From Cercis canadensis (taxonomy: Eukaryota; Streptophyta; Magnoliopsida; Fabales; Fabaceae): a stretch of DNA of 64,000 nucleotides. The notes beneath the pieces are model-generated. The model was not told where the DNA came from and made no database searches. It saw only the letters and a list, made by a program, of their open reading frames with translations. The translations under genes and the position numbers were made by a program. Location of the stretch: positions 62,001 through 126,000 of the forward strand of contig QAOA01007668.1 of assembly GCA_003255065.1 (NCBI GenBank). Reading direction: 5' to 3'. This document shows, one piece after another, positions 56,117 to 64,000 of this stretch (positions are counted from its first letter, which is position 1; each line of letters opens with the position of its first letter).

Positions 56117-58418
56117 AACTATAATAACATACTCGAGGGTCGCTACTACGCGAATGACAAATTTTTAAGAAGAGATTCATTTTCAAAGGAAAACTTGGAG
56201 TTACCACCAATTGTATTAAGAAAATTGGAAACAATTGAAAAACCCTTTTTTAATTTTAAACAAAAAAAGGTCTGCAAACTAGAGAGGGTTTGGGAGTCTG
56301 TTTATGCATGGGGAAGGTGTTAGGCACCCCACAGCATCCGTCTAAAGACGGTTTCCCTAAATTAATTGTGTGAACATAATATGGCAAAAAATGTGTATTT
56401 TATTTACCCCAAAATAATGAATGTATTACAGGAATATCTGACAAAAGTAAAAACAAAGAATTTAAATGTGCAATGCATAATTTCTCTATCGAGACTTAAA
56501 TCTTTCTACATTTTCATCGCATAAAGCGACCGTTAAGGGTGGCGCTACCTTCACCTAGGTTGGATAAAGAAAGGCATCTCATATAGGACTGACTCGCCCT
56601 ATCCTCCCTTGATGAGTTTGCCTGCAATTATTACGCGACACAAATATATTTTTATATGCAGTGTAAATGCATGATTTTAAAAAAAATAAAGAAAGATAAA
56701 TTTAAAAAATCTCTTGCTCCTAGCTTGCAGCAAAGCCTTCTCGAGTGAATCTCTCCAACTTACTCATGCCCACAATCACCCTCAATCATCTATAAAGTTG
56801 CTCAAGGAAACACCAATCAAATTAAAAGATTCACAACTAAATATCATCATCTCAAGTATATCTCATGCCTTAAGCATACAAGAAGGATTCCGAATGACAC
56901 CCAATAAACAATGACCACAACTTGGAGAATTCAATAATCCAATAATTATTCCAAATTGAATTTAAGACAACTACCCAAATACGCCAAAAGTTACACACAA
57001 AAAAAAAAAGGAAAATTTGACCACAAAACAGCCACTACCTCACACAAATACAGCAGAGGAAAATGACCTAAAACAACTTCAATATCAGTTCAAACCATAA
57101 AGAAAAAAAATTATTTAAATTATCTTAGAAGGCAATCAAAACAACTAGGTAAAGAGACACAAATAGTCTGATAAGTTGGCCAAAACAACCAAGGAAAATA
57201 TGTCAAAGCAGCAAGGAAAATTAGGCAGAAACAATGTGGAAACAATTAATAAAATAAGTGTAGAAATAGCATAGAAAATGAGCCTAGAAGCAATCCTAAG
57301 ACAATGTAGAATCATTATAAGAAATGAGCTATGGAGCAGTCCTAAAACAATACCCAATGTGTGCTAAAAGTATTCCCAAAAATAGTGCAAAAATGGTATA
57401 AAAATTAGGCCCAGGGCAATAACTGAAACCAAGATTAAAAAGTCTCAAAAAGTAATTGAGCCTTGCTCAAAATGCACCATCAATCAACTTGAAATTTATA
57501 ATTAGTATTTCATATGCACGCAAACCCAGCATTGCTAGCATAAAATTCGATAAACCATACACATGACCATGCAAATTTCTATCACATATGCCATAAGAGT
57601 CATACAGCAAAATAAACCAACCAAAAATAGGACTACCAATCAGCTCTCAAGTAGGCAACTGCAGAAATTACCAAATTGAATTGCCAACAGCTCCTATGCA
57701 ATGCTAAGAACCAATTTAAAACTCCCAAAAATAGAACAATGGAAAATTAAGAAAATGTCACTAAGGCACAATCCAAAACAGCTGCATTTAAATTAGAACT
57801 GGAAGCAGTGGAAAAATGAAAAAATTCTAAAAATTGCACACATTGAAGGCATGCATTTTATGGTTCTATCGAGACAAATGGTGCTAAATTTTGAGCTCTA
57901 TAGCTCCAGAAAGAATTAAAACACTAAACACTGCCAAAGCTTTCTGGCAACTTGGCAGCACAGAAAAATAGCTAACTTAAAATGCAAACTGGGAGCAGGG
58001 GAGATATGCAAAAAGTTTGGAAATTACACACATTTAAGACATGCATCTTATGGTTCTATCAAGACAAACAACACCAAATTCTGAGCTCTATAGCTCCAGA
58101 TATAAATGAAACTTTGAGTGCTGCAAGTGAGAAATTGACAGCAGAGAAAATAGTTATGCAAGTGCTCTTTCCATGCCAAAACAAAGACCATTCCAATTTA
58201 AAACACCACCACAATTAAATAAGCAACATATTTTTAGACAGCCATTACTTAACCCCTATACCTCTTTCACTCTCATGCTAAATGAAAACTAATGAGAGAG
58301 AGGACAAATGAACAACACCAAACAGCAAAGATTCTCCATAAACAGTAGCTGATAGCTCTCAAAATTCCCCAAAATAGCAACAAAATAGCATGCCAAATGG
58401 AGCTTCAAATCTCAATCA
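56117..58418 (-). repeat. 5' LTR of Tat-1
   Basis: About 2.3 kb. The first 250 bases on the plus strand have the layout typical of Tat/Ogre LTR ends: gagtcg-like words, then gggtttgggagtctg, gcatggggaaggtgttag and gcacccc. The right edge at 58418 (ctcaatca) is chosen because the minus strand would start TGATTGAG and AthG gag codons begin just after it; it is uncertain. Old and degraded. Confidence 0.65.
57786..58153. repeat. Diverged tandem duplication inside the Tat-1 LTR
   Basis: Two units of about 185 bases, roughly 57786-57971 and 57975-58153. Shared words are gcatgca/tttatggttctatc, gagctctatagctccaga and a final gacagcagagaaaatag-like end. Confidence 0.75.
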
Positions 58419-60705
58419 TGCTTTTTTCAAGACCACAAGCTGCTTTGCCAAGCAATACAGAGACAAATCCAAATGAGCATGTGAATGCTATAACCTTTCG
58501 AAGTGGTAAAGTCTTGATGGAACCTGAAAAAGAAGGTAGTTGAGAGTAAGAAGCCAATTGAGTCAAAGGAAAAAAGGGGTCCCTGAATCAATCTAAAGCA
58601 ACCCCAACAAAATAGGTGGAGGCCAAAATCTAAGTTGTTTCTAGATAATCCTCCACCATATGTGCCACCAATTCCATTTCCCCAACAGTTCCAAAAGTAA
58701 AAATTAGACCAGCAGTTTTCTAAATTTCTAGATGTGTTTAAGAAATTACATATTAACATTCCGTTTGTAGATGCTTTGGAGTAGATGCCTAATTATGTGA
58801 AGTTTCTAAAGGAAATCTTATCCAATAAAAGGAAGTTAGAGGAATATGAGACTGTTGCACTTACTGAGGAGTGCAATGCCATATTGCAAAATAAGTTGCT
58901 TCCTAAAGTAGAGGATCTAGGGAGTTTTACCATTCCTTGCATTATGGGAAATTCTTTCTTTGATAAAGCTCTTTGTGACCTTGGTGCAAGTATAAATCTA
59001 ATGCCTCTCTCTGTTTTCAAGAAATTAGGTTTAGGAGAATTAAACTAACCTCCATTTCCTTACAATTGACAGATAAATCGATCAAGTATTGATAAATAGT
59101 ATTTGTATATGTTAATTGACCCTCATGCTTAGTATTTTTCATCCTCTCCTATGCTTAATTTCATGACTTAGGCCATATTTTGTGATTTGGGTTCCATGTT
59201 GGGCTTTAGGGTTTTTATCATTCAGCATTGTCTTTTGGTCCCTGTCTTGGTATTTGTGGCATATTGTGAGCTTTAGATCTCTAAAAATTGTGATTTTGGT
59301 CTTGTAGGAAAGCTAAGACATAGAGCTACAACTCTTGTGAAGACATAATTTTCATCCGGAGGTGTCTTAGTGGTGCCCTGACCCAAAGAAGTCAGCACTC
59401 AGACTTGTGGGCTGAGCCCACTTATTCAAGCCTATTTCCCTAATTTGAAGTCCAATCCATGCAAGGGAGAGCTCATTTTGAAGCTAAGAGGTAAGCCTAC
59501 ACGGAGGGGAAGTTTAGTCATTGACCATGGGCGGTTATAGATGCCAATTAGGGTATAGGATAGTATAGATATGAAAAAATAAGACATTTACTTTCTTTGC
59601 TTCTTTGGTTTTCTGGAAACACTTTTCCCTTTTCATTTTTCACTGTTCTATTGCTTCCTTCTGCCATTGGAGCTCAAATTTGATGGCCATGGAGGAATAG
59701 AACTTCTGTAACAGAGCTAGACTCCTAATTGAATTCGATTGATTTTGAGATTCTATATTTATTTGATTCAAGTTTAATGCAATTTGTTCTTCTTTGGATT
59801 TCTGCCTTGCCTTGGTTTTTGAATGGATTTATGGAGATTTCTGTTATTCATATGGATTTTGAGGTATGAAATGGAATTTAGGTTGATGAATCTTTCTCCT
59901 ACTACATGAATCCAGAGAAGGTTTGCTAATTGAAGTTCGGTTTTAGGTTAAACAACTAATTACAAATTATGTGCGATTGCAAAGCATTGTGGGATGAATC
60001 AAACCAATTCTTGATGGATATTTAGTGAGGTTGTGTTTTTAATTAATTGAATTAATCTTTGTTCAATTCTACAATTTACATTTGGCAATATATTTTGTGT
60101 TTGAAAATTCTCAATTAGTAGCCTTGAAATTGTTAATTAGTCATTGCATTCCCTGAGAGACTTCCCGGATCAGCCCTGTATTGCATTCTTTATAGGGGAT
60201 TTGGTTTAATTTTGTTGGAATGCGATAATTCCGATCAAGTATCAAAGAGAAATTCTTGAGGATGTGTTGGTGAAAGTGGATAAGTTCATATTCCTAGTCG
60301 ATTTCATTGTTCTTGACATAGAGGAGGACCAAGAAAACCCTATAATTCTTGGTTATCCATTCTTAGCAACTAGGAGAGCTCTCATTGATGTGCAGAAATG
60401 GCAACTTACTTTAAAAGTACAAGCTGATATAGTCTCCTTCAAAGTCTTCAAACCATTGAAGCAACCGAAAGAAGTAAATAGGTGCTTTAAAATTGACACT
60501 ATTGATGGGTGCACTAAAGAAGGAGTGCAAGCCAATTATCTAGAGGATCCACTTAAAGCACATCTTGGAGGGGCTTCTAATAAGGACAAGCCACCTAATT
60601 TAGAGGCTAAAGATAATAAATGTGCCCAGAAGTTCGTGGTTGATCACTTATCTTGGGTAGAGCCACCTGAGAGATTCAAAGTCAATGGTAAATAGATCAA
60701 GGGAT
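58419..60705 (+). pseudogene. AthG gag end, protease and pol remnant
   Basis: Codons read ALPSNTETNPNEHVNAIT (gag linker), a Pro-rich stretch (NPPPYVPPIPFPQQF), PNYVKFLKEILSNKRKLEE, GSFTIPCIMGNSFFDKAL and the protease motif CDLGASINLMP. After the solo LTR come EDVLVKVDKFIFLVDFIVLD, NPIILGYPFLATRRALIDV and WQLTLKVQADIVSFKVF. The end shows VVDHLSWVEPPERFKVNGK, which resembles an RNase H end next to an integrase-tail motif, so most of pol is missing. Fossil. Confidence 0.8.
59090..60237 (+). repeat. Solo LTR inside AthG protease
   Basis: 1148 bp, TGATAAATAGTA to ATTCCGATCA, with a perfect target duplication agtat (59085-59089 and 60238-60242). Protease codons resume immediately after it. The text style (gcttaatttcatgacttagg early, gaggaatagaacttc late) resembles Athila-type LTRs in plus orientation, but no full partner is in the window. 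Confidence 0.8.
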
Positions 60706-62563
60706 ACAATGATGTCGGAATAAATTTCCATAAATCCTCCATTATCCTTGTGGATCCCAATTGACTCATTTAGAGATAGTCTGACTAAGGACTATAAAAC
60801 AAGCACTTTTTAGAAGACAATCAAAGTTTTCTTTTTCTTAGATTTTGTTTAGTTGTGTTAAATTTTTTTTATGCTTGTGTTTTAAATTTTTATCTCTTTT
60901 GGGCTTAAATTTGATGTATTTTCTCTTTTGAATTTTTATTTTAGGGCTTTCAACAAGTTGAGGTCCTCGGGCTTCAAAACATAAAGAGTTGAGTTAAAAA
61001 AGGAACCATAGCAGAAAACAGAGTGCCTAAGCTCCCAACATAGGGCCTAGGCGCCCAACTTTTAGTCATCAGATGCAGTAGACTAAAGTCTAGAGCACCT
61101 AGGTGCTGCTCCTGGGTGCCTAGGCACTGACCCCTGCCCAAAAAAAATAAAAAAATAAAAAAGAAGTTAGCATTCTTTCCCATCCCACCAAGCATTTATC
61201 CACCCCTTATGGGAGTCCTCTAGACTTTTTTTCCTTTATTTAACATTGAGGACAATGTTGATTTTAAGTTTGGGGATAATTTTTTTGAATTTTGATGTTT
61301 TAGACTTAATTGTTCTTTTGTTATTAGATTTTAAATGTAGTTTATGTTGTTTTGAGTGATAATGAAGTTTGAAAACTTTGGGCCAATGATAGAATTGATT
61401 TTACTTGTTCATAGCTGTTGAAAAATGATGAATATTCTGCTTGTGTGTGTGCTTGATTCTTATGTAGGTTCTTACTTGTAGTTCCTTAACACTGTGAGCA
61501 CATAGCCCCGAGTACTTTATTTTATTTGCTTGATTTATAGAAAGTTTATACATATTTAGTACTTCATATGATCTCAAAGAATTCTAGAACTTTCTTGGTT
61601 GCCACTTAAGGTGAAATCCTAAGCTATACAACATTAGTGACATTATTTAGGCCATTTTTGGACTATTTGAGCCTTTCAAGCCACCCTGCATGATTGTAAA
61701 TTCCTAGTATACCCTATTGAGCTTAATTGAACCTTTTTCTTTGTCACCCACAATTTATCCTAGCTTTTGAATATTTTTCCTTACTTTTTCCCTTAACTCA
61801 AAGCATATGGTCATTCTAGGAAACATGCTTAGAGCTATGGAGTTTTTGGAGGATGAGTTGAGTTAAGAGAAATAGTTTGTTGCTTCTTTGTTTAGTAATG
61901 TAAATGAAAAGAAAAAAGAAAAGAGAATTGAATGAAAAGAGAAGAAAAGAAAGGGCTACTACACCTATTGTTCATTGAATAAGAAAATAAGTTTGGGGGT
62001 GTAGTAACTTAATCATGAAAAAAGAAAAAGAAAAAGAAACAAAAGTGGTTCATGAGTTAAAGGTTGGTAATAAGTGTGGGGATGATAGTTTGAAAACTTA
62101 CTGCTCTTAGTGCTAGAATGGTTGTGTTATGGGTGATTTGAGCCTTATTGGTATCCTTTATCCTACCTTAACCCTAGCCATACATTCTAAGCTGAAGAAA
62201 GACCTATTCATCTCTGTTGTTGTGATTAGTCTACATTAGTGGATAATGGCATAAAAATCAAGCTTATCAAATTCTCCAATTTATTCATTTACATGTCTAT
62301 TTGCATGTGCTTGTTTGTATAAACTCATTTAGTTGCAAGAGGTTAAGTATAAAGGGCTAAACACACACACTCAAGGAATTAAAAGTGATGTGAATTTTGC
62401 ACTTGAATTTAAATTCTACACACACATGATGTGTTGAGTTTTCTTTGAGCTATGATTATGTGTTATCTTTGAGGCCTATTTGGTTAGTAGAACTAAGTTG
62501 TCACTCATCGTGTGTTTAAGTTCTTATTAGCTAGTTTAGTACATTTCTTTGTTTGGGGGTACT
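60706..62563 (+). other. AthG 3' noncoding region
   Basis: Contains the palindrome cluster at 61019-61135, the internal polypurine motif at 61241-61276 (cattgaggacaatgt, then ttttaagtttgggga) and a GAAAA-rich simple tract near 61905-62045. No gene seen. Confidence 0.65.
61019..61135. repeat. CCTAGG-centred palindrome cluster in the AthG internal region
   Basis: Perfect palindromes AGCACCTAGGTGCT (61094-61107) and GTGCCTAGGCAC (61116-61127), with a near copy gggcctaggcgccc (61043-61056). Confidence 0.85.
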
Positions 62564-62749
62564 TGATTAATGGATTTTATATCCACGAATTAGATATCAT
62601 TCACTTGCTATTTAGTTAGTCTTTGAGGTTTTTATCAGTTTTATTCTTATGCTTTTATGTTTATTTTGTAGGAATGTAAATATAGGGCTTTGGAGATGAT
62701 TCAGTGATGTTTAAGCGCTTAAAAAAGTGAAATTTGGTGTCCTATTGGA

Positions 62750-62870
62750 GACTAGGGCGCCTAGGCACCATAATGCAGGGCCTAGGTGCCTTGACAAAGG
62801 AAATTGATGTTGTTCGTAAAAGCTTGGGCACCTAGGCATGCAAACCCAGTGCATAGGCACTCTGAATGTT
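62750..62870. repeat. CCTAGG-centred palindrome cluster in the AthG LTR U3
   Basis: Copies gggcgcctaggcacc (62755-62769), gggcctaggtgcc (62778-62790), gggcacctaggcatgc and gtgcataggcac near 62826-62860. Confidence 0.8.
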
Positions 62871-62959
62871 GTCATGTGAGTCCAAGTAATTTGTTTTCCT
62901 ACTTCTTGTAGGTCTTGAACCCCAAAATGTGTCATATTGTAATTAGACTTCTTAGGAAC

Positions 62960-62968
62960 TATAAATAG
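62960..62968 (+). promoter_or_regulatory. TATA box in the probable AthG LTR
   Basis: TATAAATAG in a local gaactataaataggt context, about 100 bases past the palindrome cluster. A start of transcription around 62990-63000 is an inference. Confidence 0.55.
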
Positions 62969-64000
62969 GTAACTTTATTACTAGATTAAGGTTCTCAATT
63001 AGTTCTTGTAAGTTGAGGATTGAAGGAGAGAAGAGCAAGGCATTAAGGGGGAGATGACAATGGATCTAGCTTCAAAACTAGTTTTTCATCTTCTACTTTC
63101 TTTTACTTATATTTACATCTATTGCTAGGATATTTTATTTTGTTATTATGAACTAATTTCCCTTTCTAGGGCTACGATGTAGTCAAACTATGAATAGTTG
63201 TATTTTCTTATTGAATTAATCTATGTATTTTCTTTTCTAATGAAGTGTTCTACTCTATTCTTAATGCTTCTAATTAAGTGGCCATTAATTAGATGATGAG
63301 TTAATCATAGTAGAACCAAGAGGGGAGTTATGTGTCTAGTTCATTGGGTAGAATACCATAAATTTCATGTAGGATAGGAATATACCTACATGGTTTATGT
63401 AGTTGCTACAAAGGAATCCATAAAACTTAAAGAGTTCTTAGTTATTTTAATTCATATAGGAATATAGTGAATTAGTAATTAAAGATATTTTCATTAGACC
63501 TGGAGAGAGACTAATGAATAAATTAAGGAATCTTGACTATCAATTAGGAAGATAATTATGGATTAAGGATATATGGTATGCAACTTGGATTAGTTATGGT
63601 GAAATTGGAAACCCTAAACTTCATCTCCATAGTTAAATTGTGATTTTACTTTCAATCTACTTGCATGTAATTGTGCAATTTCTCATTATTCAGTTGTTCA
63701 GATAAAGTTAGAATTAATTCAATTTCGATACTTAGTAACTTTAATCCTCGTTGGATGATATTTCACTCTCATTGTATTACTTGTCAAACGATAGCATACA
63801 CTTAAGCTTTATTTTCTCACAATTGGTAGCAGACTAGCCAATGAAAACATAGGATTTGGACTGTGGTTCTAGCTTACTCGAGACATAGGGCTTGAGCTAG
63901 GGAAAGCAAAGGCATCCAAATACTTTTAATTTGAGGTAGTTGGGTTCACATTTGTAAAGGGCAGTGAAGGGTGACTACACATCAAGAGTAGTAGTGGTCA

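Larger units (their letters stand above)
58419..64000 (+). mobile_element. AthG: Athila-type relic, 3' half, running off the right edge
   Basis: Plus strand: gag C-terminal part and protease (interrupted by a solo LTR), a short pol remnant, 3' noncoding region with an internal polypurine motif, then a probable 3' LTR from about 62564. Its 5' half is not in the window; the break is at the Tat-1 LTR, consistent with Tat-1 being inserted in AthG. Old, many breaks, most of pol absent. Confidence 0.7.
62564..64000 (+). repeat. Probable 3' LTR of AthG, start only
   Basis: A purine-rich gtttgggggtact precedes TGATTAATGG at 62564. Further on are the palindrome cluster (62750-62870), a TATA box (62960-62968) and 1 kb of noncoding sequence. 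The far end and the partner LTR are outside the window, so the start is an inference. Confidence 0.5.

Noticed and set aside
60974-61195. Minus-strand frame over the AthG palindromes
   Set aside because: Its apparent composition comes from the palindromes and a poly-T/A stretch; no domain is visible.

Overview
The window is repeat-rich plant DNA, most likely from an angiosperm with a large genome (probably a eudicot, but the species cannot be named from this sequence). Essentially all of it is LTR retrotransposon sequence stacked inside other LTR retrotransposons. I found no host protein-coding gene, rRNA, tRNA gene or CRISPR array. The primer-binding sites of six Athila-type copies match the 3' end of plant tRNA-Asp to varying degrees, the gag/protease/RT/integrase domains are Ty3/gypsy, and one long element carries an Athila ORF-1/envelope-like region.

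Nest structure, outermost first. AthG (+ strand, 58419-64000) is an old Athila relic. Tat-1 (- strand, Tat/Ogre clade) appears inserted in it: its LTR is at 56117-58418, its PBS at 56099-56116, and its body lies in pieces at 55490-56098, 44814-44893, 37725-40531, 25383-27784 and 7833-8110. Tat-1 is split by AthD (44899-55489, TSD attac), ChrF (40537-44813, TSD ttgag), AthE (27790-37724, TSD gtgag), AthB (about 8111-25382) and AthC (+ strand, 4346-7832, continuing off the left edge). Third-level insertions are AthA-2 inside AthB (9390-17784, TSD gttag), AthA-1 inside AthC (1-4345) and an AthA solo LTR inside the 3' LTR of AthD (45913-47341, TSD tcgtg). A further solo LTR (59090-60237, TSD agtat) sits in AthG.

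The freshest element is AthA-2. It keeps a long open gag-protease frame and near-identical LTRs but carries almost no pol, and AthA-1 has the same layout, so AthA looks like a gag-bearing non-autonomous family that depends on a relative for reverse transcriptase and integrase. AthC/AthE is the closest pol-bearing relative in the window, sharing the pol tail and 3' noncoding region. AthB and AthD are a second Athila family. AthD keeps an env-like region behind a predicted intron but only the tail of pol. ChrF is a short chromovirus-like relic.

The most unusual signal is not a gene. Three unrelated LTR families (AthB/D, AthG, ChrF) each carry their own short GC-rich palindrome, repeated many times, just upstream of a TATA-like box in U3 and again in an internal noncoding stretch. 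A second recurrent signal is an internal polypurine tract just after the last coding region in AthA, AthC/E, AthD and AthG. One sequence ambiguity (N at 18533) is flanked by a direct duplication that looks like an assembly artefact.
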